A stretch of 28,564 bases of DNA from CAYXZQ01 sp964469935 (GTDB taxonomy: Archaea > Nanobdellota > Nanobdellia > Woesearchaeales > DSVV01), in contig CAYXZQ010000023.1 of assembly GCA_964469935.1 (NCBI GenBank), positions 1 through 28,564 of the forward strand. Direction: 5' to 3'. This document shows, in pieces, positions 1 through 7,566 of this stretch; the first letter of the stretch is position 1, and the number at the start of each line of letters is the position of its first letter. Below the pieces are notes generated by a model. That model was not told the DNA's origin. It did not search any database and worked only from the letters and a program-made list of their open reading frames with translations. The position numbers and the translations under genes were made by a program.

Positions 1-354
1 AGGCTCATCATCATTATGGTCATTTCTCTATTCATAGTGTCATGCAGCAGCATTTCTCCGCCTACAGACAATAAGCCTGCCGATACACAACAGGAGCCGT
101 CTGCGCAGCCGGGCTCAGGCTCTGCCCAGGGAAGCCAGCCCGCCAGCCCGCCGCAGGGAAATGAAGTGAACAAGCCTGCACAAAACAAACCTTCTAGTCC
201 ACCACCTGCAGAGTCACCAGTGGATTCTGCCGGGAGCCAGGACATCACCCAGGCAGCGAACGACAGCCTGGACATGGGCTCACTAAATGATGATTCGAGC
301 CTTCTAAACGATTCAGATATAGATTTGGACATGAGCTCTTTTGACGACTGGTAG
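1..354 (+). CDS. Secreted lipoprotein, 5'-truncated by window edge
   Basis: The reading frame is open from base 1, so the true start lies outside the window. The visible part begins with a hydrophobic run ending in I-V-S-C, a lipobox-like end of a signal peptide, so the mature protein would be lipid-anchored at Cys and lie outside the membrane. After Cys comes a low-complexity linker rich in Pro, Ser, Gln and Asn (roughly the next 60 residues). The tail is acidic, rich in Asp and Ser, and ends FDDW. I see no enzymatic domain and do not recognise a family. Its stop lies 2 bases from the stop of the convergent L15e gene. The lipoprotein call is an inference from the lipobox; function is unknown. 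Confidence 0.6.
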   Translation, partial: RLIIIMVISLFIVSCSSISPPTDNKPADTQQEPSAQPGSGSAQGSQPASPPQGNEVNKPAQNKPSSPPPAESPVDSAGSQDITQAANDSLDMGSLNDDSSLLNDSDIDLDMSSFDDW

Positions 355-356
355 GA

Positions 357-935
357 TCACTTGCCTGTCCTTTGGTTTGCCCTGATGCTCGGCCTGAGCT
401 TCTCAGCGCCCTTGCCCTTGTTGAGAAGTCCCCTGGATTTCCTGCCTGCGCTTGTTAGGCCCCGAAAGACCCTTCTTGTGTGCTGCTTCTCGCTTATCCA
501 GTTTATCTTCCTGTCGCTCCTGATTACAGGGTGGAGCGGGTCCACGAATATGACCTCATACCAGTAGTAGTTGTTGTCCTCGGCTACCCAGTAGCTGTTG
601 AGGACCTCGAGATTGGGATATTTCACAGCTGCCCTCCTCTCTGCGATGAGCTGATAGGATATCTTGAGGTTCTTCCTCATGCCGAAGCGCTTTGAGCGCC
701 TGCCGCCCTTGATTCTGGGCCTCTTGTGACCGCCGCGCTGTACCCTTTGACGTACGATAATGTAGCCTTCTTTAGCCTTGTAGCCCAGGTTCCTTGCCCT
801 GTCAAGCCTTGTTGGCCTCTCTATCCTCTTTGTCGCAGGCTGCCTTCTAAGCTTGATCAGCCGTGACTTGTAATTTTCACTGTTCGTTAGCTTGGGCCTT
901 TTCCAGAGGTCCGCAAGTTGCTTGTAGAGTCCCAT
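357..935 (-). CDS. rpl15e: Large ribosomal subunit protein eL15 (L15e)
   Basis: A 192-residue strongly basic protein that matches the archaeal/eukaryotic L15e family along its whole length. The start MGLYKQLADLWKRP, the central GGHKRPRIKGGRRSKRFG segment and the late RRVFRGLTSAGRKSRGL segment are characteristic. It binds 23S rRNA in the large subunit, and its presence marks the organism as archaeal. A TTG at 941 would add two residues, but ATG at 935 gives the usual N-terminus. A TATA-like element at about 971-980 (read on the minus strand) would give a short 5' leader of about 15 bases. The gene is convergent with the lipoprotein at its 3' end and divergent from the FKBP gene. Confidence 0.96.
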   Translation of the reverse strand: MGLYKQLADLWKRPKLTNSENYKSRLIKLRRQPATKRIERPTRLDRARNLGYKAKEGYIIVRQRVQRGGHKRPRIKGGRRSKRFGMRKNLKISYQLIAERRAAVKYPNLEVLNSYWVAEDNNYYWYEVIFVDPLHPVIRSDRKINWISEKQHTRRVFRGLTSAGRKSRGLLNKGKGAEKLRPSIRANQRTGK

Positions 936-1089
936 CTTCAATCAGTATTTCCATGTTGATGTTTAGAGGTTATTTATAAATTTAACTGTATGCGGCCGGG
1001 CTGCGTGTTGCACGAAACTCTTAAATAGCATCTATTGTTCTCCTTTATATAAAAAATGAGTTCTCGCTTGTTTTTTTGGAGTTGATAAA

Positions 1090-1566
1090 ATGACTATACA
1101 GAAAGGAGACAAGGTCAAGATCGAGTACACAGGCACATTCGAGGACGGGACAGTCTTCGACAGCTCGGAGAAGCACGGAAACCCCCTGGAATTCGAGGTC
1201 GGCAAGGGCCAGGTGATAATGGGTTTTGAGAAGGCTCTTGTAGGCATGAAGAAGGGAGACGAGAAGGAGTTTACACTCCACCCTAATGAGGCGTACGGGG
1301 ACTACAACAAGGACATGATAAGGGATGTCCCTAGGGAACAGCTCCCGAAGGCCGAGCTCAAGCCGGGCATGATGCTAATGATGCAGCTTCCTGACGGAAA
1401 CCAGCTTCCTGCAAAGATTGCTGACGTAGGCAAGGAGATTGTTTCGATAGACATGAACCATCCCCTTGCAGGCAAGGTGCTCAACTTCAAGATAAAGGTC
1501 GCCGACGTTGCTCCTGCTGAGAACCAGGCTGAAGACAAGCCTGCTGAGGAGCAGAAGAGCGCATAA
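1090..1566 (+). CDS. FKBP-type peptidyl-prolyl cis-trans isomerase, SlyD-like
   Basis: A 158-residue protein with the archaeal short-type FKBP fold: KVKIEYTGTFEDGTVFDSS at the N-terminus, GKGQVIMGFEKALVGMKKGDEKEF in the first FKBP half, and an inserted-in-flap (IF) domain around residues 70-125 containing the P-x-A-E-L and HPLAG-K-LNF elements typical of SlyD proteins. It catalyses prolyl isomerisation and acts as a folding chaperone in the cytoplasm; there is no signal peptide. The C-terminus is an acidic Glu/Ala/Lys tail. A TATA box at about 1044-1056 and an SD-like ggag at 1079-1082, about 8 bases before ATG, support this start. A T-rich run just past the stop is a likely terminator. Confidence 0.94.
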   Translation: MTIQKGDKVKIEYTGTFEDGTVFDSSEKHGNPLEFEVGKGQVIMGFEKALVGMKKGDEKEFTLHPNEAYGDYNKDMIRDVPREQLPKAELKPGMMLMMQLPDGNQLPAKIADVGKEIVSIDMNHPLAGKVLNFKIKVADVAPAENQAEDKPAEEQKSA

Positions 1567-1582
1567 TTTTTCTGTTTTTTAT
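1563..1582 (+). terminator. T-rich terminator after FKBP gene
   Basis: Directly at the stop codon are two T-runs, of five and six, separated by one CTG and followed by ATATT. Archaeal RNA polymerase terminates on U-rich tracts without needing a hairpin. This would separate the FKBP transcript from the leader/cimA transcript, whose TATA box begins about 20 bases further on. Confidence 0.45.
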
Positions 1583-1600
1583 ATTGTCTATTTACGATAA

Positions 1601-1638
1601 ATTTAAATACTTGTTCTGGGATTGACATTGTCATGACA
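1601..1638 (+). promoter_or_regulatory. Promoter of the cimA leader with palindrome over the start site
   Basis: A TATA box, atttaaata, lies at 1601-1609. Its centre is about 28 bases before the ATG at 1633, the spacing of a leaderless archaeal promoter. The expected start site is covered by overlapping inverted repeats: TGACA-T-TGTCA at 1623-1633 and the perfect 10-base palindrome TGTCATGACA at 1629-1638, which contains the ATG. A dimeric repressor could bind there. The repeats are seen directly; the operator role is inferred. Confidence 0.5.
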
Positions 1639-1689
1639 GGCAAACTACTCAAGCTCATCTCAATTCTGCCTATCATTATTATCATTTGA
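1633..1689 (+). CDS. Putative Leu/Ile-rich leader peptide upstream of cimA
   Basis: An 18-codon ORF, MTGKLLKLISILPIIIII. Four residues are Leu and seven are Ile, with five consecutive Ile codons (mixed ATC and ATT) immediately before TGA. A TATA box about 28 bases upstream places its ATG at or next to the transcription start, so it would be the first ORF translated on a leaderless mRNA. The stop is 86 bases before the start of citramalate synthase, an enzyme of isoleucine synthesis. The composition is what bacterial ilv/leu attenuator peptides show. Alternatives are a short membrane peptide or a chance ORF; short ATT/ATC runs do arise in AT-rich DNA. Confidence 0.45.
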   Translation: MTGKLLKLISILPIIIII

Positions 1690-1693
1690 TTAC

Positions 1694-1770
1694 GGGTCCG
1701 ATTCTTTTCTGGATCCTCGAAAATAACCGATAGAGATGGGAATATAAAATGCAAACAGAACAGAGGGAAT
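1694..1770 (+). promoter_or_regulatory. Candidate RNA switch between leader ORF and cimA
   Basis: Five bases past the leader stop, GGGTCC (1694-1699) can pair with GGATCC (1711-1716; one G-U) around an 11-base pyrimidine-rich loop. That loop region, 1701-1711, is also complementary to CAGAGGGAAT at 1761-1770, with ten pairs, two of them G-U, and one bulged base. The second helix would cover the SD site of cimA (agaggga, 1762-1768). The two helices overlap at base 1711 or could combine as a pseudoknot. This would fit translation control coupled to the leader peptide. The pairing is seen by eye only; energy and conservation are untested. Confidence 0.35.
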
Positions 1771-1775
1771 GAAGA

Positions 1776-3440
1776 ATGGAATTGGATGTGGAATTGTTCG
1801 ATACGACACTTAGGGACGGGACGCAGGGAGGGGAGCTCAATCTTTTCCCGGAGCAGAAGAAAGAGCTTGCAGAGATACTGCACAGGTTCGCTCCGGACAT
1901 GATTATCGAGGCTTCCTATGCAGCAAGCGACGCGGATCCCGGTCAGATTTATGATTTTATCAGGAACGGGAGCACAACCCTGGCTGATGTCATCACGACC
2001 TTCGGCTCCACCCATAAGCCGAACTCGTCAGCAGGAAACTGTCCGAATGTCAAAAAAATGCTCGAATCAAGAGCGAAGATAGCCACTGTCTTCGGCAAGA
2101 CCTGGCTATCGCATGTCGAGGGTCTTGGATTCACCCCCAGGGACTATCTGAAGAACATCGGCGACACCGTACATCACCTGCTCTCGAACGGAGTGAAGAG
2201 GGTAATATACGATGCAGAGCATTTTTTCTGGGGCCTCAAGGACAATCCTGAATTTGCCAAGGAGACCCTCAAGGCTGCTATAAGAGCCGGCGCGGACACG
2301 GCGGTCTTCTGCGATACCAAAGGAGGGATGCTTCCATATGGCATAATCAGGACCATGAACTCTCTTGGCCCGATGATGAAGGAGCATGAAGATACAAGAT
2401 GGGGCATCCATACGCATAACGACACGGGCTGTGCAGTAGCCAATGCAAACACTTACCTGGATGTCATGCGGGACATGGACATCGGCAGATTGCAGGTCCA
2501 GGGGACAATCAACGGCTATGGCGAGAGATGCGGGAACTCTGACCTGACGACGATCATAGGCAACATGATAGACAAGCAGGGAATCAGCCTCAACCTGGAT
2601 ACAAGGCAATTGACACGTTTTGCCCATGAGGTCGCAAGGATAGGGGGAGCGCCTCTTGATCCCAAGGCGCCTTATGTAGGGCCATACGCATTCGGGCACA
2701 AGGGGGGAATCCACATTTACAGCCAGAAGAGGAAAATGGAGTATGTCCATACCGACCCTGAGAAGTGGGGCAACAAGGAGACATATCTCATAACTTCCAT
2801 GTCTGGCCTTGAGATGTACGCTGACCTGGCGAACCATTACGGCTACATGGTCGATAAGGGCGACCCCAGGCTTAAGCAGCTGCATGAGAAGATAACGGCT
2901 CTCGAGAAGAGCGGGTTTAAGATCCATTATTTGCCTGCCGAGCACCTTCTTCTAGTCCACAGCATATTCGCAGGCGATGACTTCCAGTTCGACCTTGACG
3001 AATGGGAGACAAAATCAGAGCTGGTCAGGATAGGTGACCTGGACAGGAGGAGGAGCCAGACCGTACTTACTGAAAAGGAATTCGAGGATTACCTGATAAG
3101 GCCTGCCGAAGTCGTCAGCAAGAGCGAGATGGGGCCCGTGGACTCGCAGTTCAAGGCTGTAAGGAAATGGATAGAGAAAACCTACAGTAAAGTAGGGAAG
3201 ATCAACCTGATAGACTTCAATGTGGACATCACGAGATACGCCAGGGACATGGGCTCTGAATCAGCGGTCATAGCGTACATAACATATAAGGACAACGGCC
3301 ATCTCTGGACCACCCAGTCAGTATCTGACAATATCCTTGAGGCCACCCTGAATGCGATTGTCAAGGGATTCAGGTACCACGTGCTCATAAATGAGGTTGA
3401 GCAGTACAGAGAAGCTGTCAACAGGCCAAACCAGGGCTAA
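1776..3440 (+). CDS. cimA: Citramalate synthase (DRE-TIM, CimA type)
   Basis: A 554-residue member of the isopropylmalate/homocitrate/citramalate synthase family, closest in pattern to the CimA group. It joins acetyl-CoA and pyruvate to give (R)-citramalate, the entry to the pyruvate route of isoleucine synthesis. Visible marks are FDTTLRDGTQGG near the N-terminus (the DRE metal-binding Asp), VIYDAEHFFWG, FCDTKGG, the IHTHNDTG metal-binding His pair, the highly conserved GTINGYGERCGN, and AFGHKGGIHIYS. A C-terminal regulatory domain follows from about residue 420, ending in the usual dimeric allosteric fold (VSDNILEATLNAIVKGFRYHVL). Length and the TFGSTHKP and IYDAEHFF patterns favour CimA over LeuA. 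The SD agaggga 7 bases before ATG supports the start. A TATA-like aatataaaat at 1741-1750 might act as a second promoter. The stop overlaps the convergent phosphoesterase by 4 bases. Confidence 0.88.
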   Translation: MELDVELFDTTLRDGTQGGELNLFPEQKKELAEILHRFAPDMIIEASYAASDADPGQIYDFIRNGSTTLADVITTFGSTHKPNSSAGNCPNVKKMLESRAKIATVFGKTWLSHVEGLGFTPRDYLKNIGDTVHHLLSNGVKRVIYDAEHFFWGLKDNPEFAKETLKAAIRAGADTAVFCDTKGGMLPYGIIRTMNSLGPMMKEHEDTRWGIHTHNDTGCAVANANTYLDVMRDMDIGRLQVQGTINGYGERCGNSDLTTIIGNMIDKQGISLNLDTRQLTRFAHEVARIGGAPLDPKAPYVGPYAFGHKGGIHIYSQKRKMEYVHTDPEKWGNKETYLITSMSGLEMYADLANHYGYMVDKGDPRLKQLHEKITALEKSGFKIHYLPAEHLLLVHSIFAGDDFQFDLDEWETKSELVRIGDLDRRRSQTVLTEKEFEDYLIRPAEVVSKSEMGPVDSQFKAVRKWIEKTYSKVGKINLIDFNVDITRYARDMGSESAVIAYITYKDNGHLWTTQSVSDNILEATLNAIVKGFRYHVLINEVEQYREAVNRPNQG

Positions 3441-4039
3441 ACCCTGACAATCATTCCATAGGGTCCGGGATTTATGATGGAAGTGTCTCCAAGCCTGTCC
3501 CGTCTGCCGCTGTTCTCATGGATATGGCCTGAGAAGGCGAACAGGGGCTTTGACTTCAGGATGAACTCCCTTATGCTCTTGTTCCCGCAGTGCCCTCCGT
3601 CAAAGAGCCTGTCAAGCCTGGTGTCATAGGGCGGCGCATGTGTCATGAGCACGTATTTTTTGCCCTTTTTTTTGCTCTTCAGGATCTTCAGGAATGACTT
3701 CGCCACCTTGTCGAATTCCCTGTCAGTGATGGAAAAGCCATTGCCCTCAGCACCGAGGATGATGAGCTTGTCGCTCTCAAACGCCCTGCCTTCCATGTAG
3801 ACGATGTTCCTGAACTCAGAGCAGGCCTTCTTGAGTGTCGGGCTGTTCTCGTGGTTGCCGGGAATCATCAGGATGGGCTTCTTTATCCTGTCAAGCTTTC
3901 CCAGAAGGAGCTTTAAGTCCTGCTCGAATATTGTCAGGTCGCCGCAGCAGAGCACGAAATCTGCCTCCTTTGACTTTTCGATGACCTGCTTGAGGGCCTT
4001 CCTTGAGCCGTGCATGTCCGAGAAGGCGAGAATTTTCAT
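3437..4039 (-). CDS. Calcineurin-like metallophosphoesterase
   Basis: About 200 residues with all motifs of the class III metallophosphoesterase core: FSDMHG (Asp and His ligands) near the N-terminus, CCGDL, PGNHEN, a MTHAPP segment and the C-terminal SGHIHEN with two His ligands. Such small archaeal proteins are two-metal phosphoesterases of uncertain substrate, resembling the YfcE/MJ0936 phosphodiesterase group. No signal peptide is seen, so it is cytoplasmic. ATG at 4039 lies about 28 bases from the centre of the TATA box at 4062-4073 and is the preferred leaderless start; ATG at 4045 would add Met-Thr. It is convergent with cimA, with a 4-base overlap of the two ends. Confidence 0.9.
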   Translation of the reverse strand: MKILAFSDMHGSRKALKQVIEKSKEADFVLCCGDLTIFEQDLKLLLGKLDRIKKPILMIPGNHENSPTLKKACSEFRNIVYMEGRAFESDKLIILGAEGNGFSITDREFDKVAKSFLKILKSKKKGKKYVLMTHAPPYDTRLDRLFDGGHCGNKSIREFILKSKPLFAFSGHIHENSGRRDRLGDTSIINPGPYGMIVRV

Positions 4040-4061
4040 GGTCATCCGGACCTCTTTGGGA

Positions 4062-4073
4062 ATATTTAAATAT
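4062..4073. promoter_or_regulatory. Symmetric TATA box for the metallophosphoesterase gene
   Basis: The element atatttaaatat is its own reverse complement. On the minus strand it sits at the correct distance from the phosphoesterase start at 4039. On the plus strand it could also fire toward 4095, into the 3' end of the Lrp-like gene, but no plus-strand gene is visible there. Confidence 0.6.
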
Positions 4074-4134
4074 TGTCATCCTAGGCCATGGCTGCAAATT
4101 GACGCTGATGAAGATAAACACAACTGAAGAAGCG

Positions 4135-4719
4135 CTATCTGTCGCTCACGAATACCATGCTCCTCGGCCAGTGCTCCTTTATCTTCTCCTTTGGCATGTT
4201 TATCAGGGGCTCGTAGTTGTGGAAGAACGAGAGCATCGAGGTTATAGGTATCGTTGTCGTGTCCTCTATGAGATTTGGGCCGAGGAACTTGTTGATCTTT
4301 GATATTATCTCAACGTTGTAGATCTCCAGTATGTCAGAGTATTTCCTGGATTCAAGTATGAGGATGAGGATGAGACGTCCGTCCTTCTCCCCCAGCCACT
4401 TGAAGCTGATGTGCTTTATCTCATTCTCGCTCAGCGGAACACCATGGTAAGCATCAAGGAACTGCTTCCTGTAGACCCCGTACCTGAACTTTATGATGTA
4501 CATGATCGATGCCCCGAAATCATCGGTGCCTTCAGTGCTGTTGTTGACGGCTGCGATGTACTTGATGATGCCTCGTTTCTCAAGCCCCTTCCTCTTCCTG
4601 TTGACTGTCTTGACAGGTATCTTGGTCAGCTGGGCTATCTTATTGTCGCTCAGCCTTGGGTTGACCACGAGCTCCTTGAGGATGCTCTTTTCATAGTTAT
4701 CAAGGGTAATACTTGCCAT
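4135..4719 (-). CDS. Lrp/AsnC-like winged-helix transcription regulator
   Basis: A 194-residue protein with an N-terminal winged helix of the AsnC type: LDNYEKSILKELVVNPRLSDNKIAQLT, followed by the recognition-helix region PVKTVNRKRKGLEKRGIIKYI. The C-terminal part is alpha/beta and unlike a standard RAM domain, so the ligand cannot be guessed. It is divergent from the GT4-GH57 glucan operon, with about 230 bases between the two starts, and that gap holds several inverted repeats. The simplest inference is a local regulator of that operon and of itself. A TATA-like element at about 4766-4775 on the minus strand would give a short leader. The start is ATG at 4719. Confidence 0.8.
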   Translation of the reverse strand: MASITLDNYEKSILKELVVNPRLSDNKIAQLTKIPVKTVNRKRKGLEKRGIIKYIAAVNNSTEGTDDFGASIMYIIKFRYGVYRKQFLDAYHGVPLSENEIKHISFKWLGEKDGRLILILILESRKYSDILEIYNVEIISKINKFLGPNLIEDTTTIPITSMLSFFHNYEPLINMPKEKIKEHWPRSMVFVSDR

Positions 4720-4791
4720 TTTTACCGTTCGAATAATGTTTATTTGTTTTCAGATTTGTCAATGTGATATAAATATGTTGTTATTTTAGAT

Positions 4792-4897
4792 TTTGTAACA
4801 CAAACTAATTATATATGACGGTAATATAAAAAACTTTATAAATGATTACATGCCAAAAAATGAGTACAGGCATGACATTAGATTACAAAGTGTAATC
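4792..4897. promoter_or_regulatory. Divergent regulatory region with three inverted repeats
   Basis: Between the Lrp-like gene and the GT4 gene are three inverted repeats: TTTGT-AAC-ACAAA at 4792-4804; CATGCC (4849-4854) with GGCATG (4869-4874), 14 bases apart; and the perfect GATTACA-AAG-TGTAATC at 4881-4897. The heptamer GATTACA also occurs at 4844-4850. TATA-like elements for the plus-strand operon lie at about 4821-4843, placing the last repeat just downstream of the expected transcription start, where a bound regulator could block initiation. The repeats are seen; operator function for the neighbouring Lrp-like protein is inferred. Confidence 0.5.
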
Positions 4898-4946
4898 ACA
4901 AAGGTTATTCAAGGATAGTTCAATAAAGAGGAGAATATAGGAAAAT

Positions 4947-6182
4947 ATGAAAGTATTGATGCTCGGCTGGGAGTTCCCGCCATACAGTTCAGGGGGGCTT
5001 GGGACAGCCTGTGAGGGACTGACAAAGGGTCTTGCAAACAACAATATCAATGTCACTTTCGTACTTCCCAAGGCTGCAGGAAACCAGAAGGCATCCCACG
5101 TGAACCTGGTTGTCGCAAGCAATGTGTACATGGACGATGACCGGATAAGATTTCTTGAAGTCAATTCGCTTCTCGCCGCATATATATCATCCGATGAATA
5201 CCTGGAACGCTACAACAAGTCCAAGTGCCTGAAGGAAGGCGACATGCAGGCCATCCACGACAGCCTCTACGGCTCGGACCTCTATGAAGAGGTGCACAAG
5301 TATTCAGAGAAAGTCAAGCTCATCTCGTCCTTTGAGAACTTCGATGTTATACACGCCCATGACTGGATGACCTATCCCGCAGGGATCAGGGCAAAGCACG
5401 CGTCCGGCAAGCCGCTGGTCGTGCATATCCATGCCACTGAGTTCGACAGGACAGGGGGCAACGTCAACCAGCATGTCTATGATATAGAGAGACACGGGTT
5501 CCATGAGGCAGACAAGATAATAGCGGTCAGCAATTTCACAAAGAGCAAAGTGGTACAGCACTACGGCATAAGCCCCGACAAGGTCGAGGTTGTCCATAAT
5601 GCCGTGGATTTCACGTGCTATGAGCAGGAGAGCTGCATCAAGGAGGATGACAAGGTCGTGCTATTCCTTGGCAGGATAACCCTCCAGAAAGGGCCGGAGT
5701 ATTTCCTCTATGCTGCAAAACGGGTGCTTGAGATGGACCCTGATGTCAAGTTCGTGGTCGCAGGCAGCGGAGACATGGAAGGTTTCATGATAGAGGAGGC
5801 TGCACGGCTCGGCATCGCAAACAAGGTGCTTTTCACAGGGTTTCTCCGCGGAAAGGACATCGACAGGGCGTACAGTATGGCTAACCTATATGTCATGCCT
5901 TCTGTTTCTGAGCCGTTCGGTATAACCCCTCTCGAGTCCATGAGAAACGGGACCCCTGTGCTGATATCGAAGAATTCAGGTGTCTCCGAGGTCCTCAATC
6001 ACTGCCTGAAGGTGGATTTCTGGGACATAGACCAGATGAGCAGCAAGATGCTCGCCGTGCTCAAGTATGGATGCCTTCAGAGGGAGATGAAGGAGAACGG
6101 GCTGAGGGAGGTCTACAAGTTCAACTGGGACCTGCCGGCAAGGAAATGCATAGACGTATACAACAGCGTCATGAACCGTTAG
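4947..6182 (+). CDS. GT4 family glycosyltransferase, glycogen synthase-like
   Basis: A 411-residue GT-B enzyme. The N-terminal domain begins MLGWEFPPYSSGGLGT with the GGLG glycine loop of starch/glycogen synthases. The DVIHAHDWMTYPAG segment near residue 135 and HIHATEFDRTGGNVN are typical of GT4 glucan synthases. The C-terminal domain has FLGRITLQKGP (Arg243, Lys248, which bind sugar-nucleotide phosphate) and the E-x7-E pair SEPFGITPLE (Glu322, Glu330). It is expected to extend an alpha-glucan or transfer glucose from a nucleotide sugar in the cytoplasm. It leads an operon with a GH57 enzyme 51 bases downstream. SD-like gaggag and agg elements precede ATG. The predicted 5' leader of about 85 bases contains a perfect inverted repeat. 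The exact acceptor is uncertain. Confidence 0.9.
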   Translation: MKVLMLGWEFPPYSSGGLGTACEGLTKGLANNNINVTFVLPKAAGNQKASHVNLVVASNVYMDDDRIRFLEVNSLLAAYISSDEYLERYNKSKCLKEGDMQAIHDSLYGSDLYEEVHKYSEKVKLISSFENFDVIHAHDWMTYPAGIRAKHASGKPLVVHIHATEFDRTGGNVNQHVYDIERHGFHEADKIIAVSNFTKSKVVQHYGISPDKVEVVHNAVDFTCYEQESCIKEDDKVVLFLGRITLQKGPEYFLYAAKRVLEMDPDVKFVVAGSGDMEGFMIEEAARLGIANKVLFTGFLRGKDIDRAYSMANLYVMPSVSEPFGITPLESMRNGTPVLISKNSGVSEVLNHCLKVDFWDIDQMSSKMLAVLKYGCLQREMKENGLREVYKFNWDLPARKCIDVYNSVMNR

Positions 6183-6233
6183 ATACATAAGAATAGGTCA
6201 TAATCAGGTGAAATAGGAACAGGAGGGGTGTCA

Positions 6234-7529
6234 TTGGTAAGCGTATGCATATATTTCCAGGTGCACCAGCCGTTTCGGCTGAGGAGGTACGGCGTCTTCG
6301 ACATAGGGAAGAGCCATGATTATTTTGATGACCACAAGAACAGGGAGATATGCAGGAAAGTCGCGACCAAATGCTACCTGCCGGCTAACGCCATACTTCT
6401 TGAGCTGATAAATAAGACCAAGGGCAGGTTCCGGTGCGCTTTCTCCATCACCGGGGTCGCACTTGAGCAGTTCGAGATGTACGCTCCTGAGGTAATCGAG
6501 AGCTTCAAGAGGCTTGCTGCAACAGGCAGCGTAGAATTCCTGTCCGAGACTTACCATCACAGCCTCAGCTACCTATATTCGAAGGAGGAGTTCAGAAGCC
6601 AGGTCAGTCTCCACAGGCAGATAATCAGGAGGCTATTTGGCGTGGAGCCCAGGGTCTTTCGCAATACTGAGCTCATATACAACAACGAGCTGGCTAATTT
6701 CGTGGAGAAGATGGGCTACAAGGGCATACTTGCCGAAGGTGCTGACCATATACTCGGCTGGCGCTCGCCCAATTTCATTTACACCCCCGTGACTTGCAAG
6801 AAGATCAAGCTTCTGCTCAAGAACTACAAGCTCAGCGACGATGTGGCGTTCCGGTTCTCGAACAGGGGCTGGAAGGAATGGCCCCTGACAGCAGACAAGT
6901 TCGTCCACTGGATAAACGCAGTCAACGGAAACGGCGAGGTCGTCAACCTCTTCATGGATTACGAGACCCTGGGTGAGCACCAGTGGGAGGATACCGGGAT
7001 ATTCGAGTTTTTGAGGCATTTCCCTGAGCACCTGCTTGCGCATCCCGACAATAACTTCATAACGCCTTCAGAAGCTGTCGAGAGGTACGACTCGAGATCA
7101 GAGCTCGACATCCACAGCTTCATCTCATGGGCGGACATAGAGAGGGACCTTTCTGCGTGGCTTGGAAACGACATGCAGAAGAACTCTCTGCAGGAGCTTT
7201 ACAGGCTTGAAAAGAACGTGATGGCAAGCAAAGACAAGAAACTGATAGACGACTGGAGGAAGCTTACCACGTCGGACCATTTCTACTACATGTGCACGAA
7301 GTGGTTCTCAGACGGGGATGTCCACAAGTACTTCAACCCGTATGACAGCCCCTATGAGTCCTTCATCGCATTCATGAACATACTGAATGACATAATTACG
7401 AGGCTGAGGGAGAAGAGCATGGAGTCTGCTGGAGCAGAATCAGGGCCGGCACGAAAGATGGAGCTGTCTGAGAGGCCGAGCATGCTGCTTGAGCCTGATG
7501 CTGGGGAACAAAAAGAAATATTTTTATAG
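6234..7529 (+). CDS. Glycoside hydrolase family 57 (alpha-amylase/glucanotransferase-like)
   Basis: A 431-residue GH57 protein. The start MVSVCIYFQVHQPFR gives the first conserved motif (HQP). RNTELIY carries the likely catalytic nucleophile Glu146, and FMDYETLGEHQW the likely acid/base Asp242. The family includes alpha-amylases, 4-alpha-glucanotransferases, branching enzymes and amylopullulanases; this length and N-terminus suit an alpha-amylase-like enzyme acting on intracellular glucan. There is no signal peptide. GTG at 6228 is possible but would sit against the strong SD ggaggggtg (6222-6230); TTG at 6234 is correctly spaced and restores the canonical N-terminus. It is the second gene of the glucan operon. 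The last 30 residues are a poorly conserved tail. Confidence 0.9.
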   Translation: MVSVCIYFQVHQPFRLRRYGVFDIGKSHDYFDDHKNREICRKVATKCYLPANAILLELINKTKGRFRCAFSITGVALEQFEMYAPEVIESFKRLAATGSVEFLSETYHHSLSYLYSKEEFRSQVSLHRQIIRRLFGVEPRVFRNTELIYNNELANFVEKMGYKGILAEGADHILGWRSPNFIYTPVTCKKIKLLLKNYKLSDDVAFRFSNRGWKEWPLTADKFVHWINAVNGNGEVVNLFMDYETLGEHQWEDTGIFEFLRHFPEHLLAHPDNNFITPSEAVERYDSRSELDIHSFISWADIERDLSAWLGNDMQKNSLQELYRLEKNVMASKDKKLIDDWRKLTTSDHFYYMCTKWFSDGDVHKYFNPYDSPYESFIAFMNILNDIITRLREKSMESAGAESGPARKMELSERPSMLLEPDAGEQKEIFL

Positions 7530-7566
7530 TAGTTATCATAATAAGAATAAAAAAGGGGTGGTTGTC

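Noticed and set aside
2106..2945. Long 279-codon ORF opposite cimA
   Set aside because: It is a shadow of the strongly conserved cimA frame; its translation has no recognisable domain.
4106..4127. Box C/D-like RNA: TGATGA, twelve bases, CTGA, downstream of a symmetric TATA box
   Set aside because: Only one C/D pair is present, the base before TGATGA is C instead of a purine, and no terminal stem or second box pair is found. Likely chance.
7489..7566. 26-codon N-terminal extension of the first DUF5752-like gene
   Set aside because: It overlaps the GH57 coding end and has no SD, whereas ATG 7567 has one and begins a typical N-terminus.
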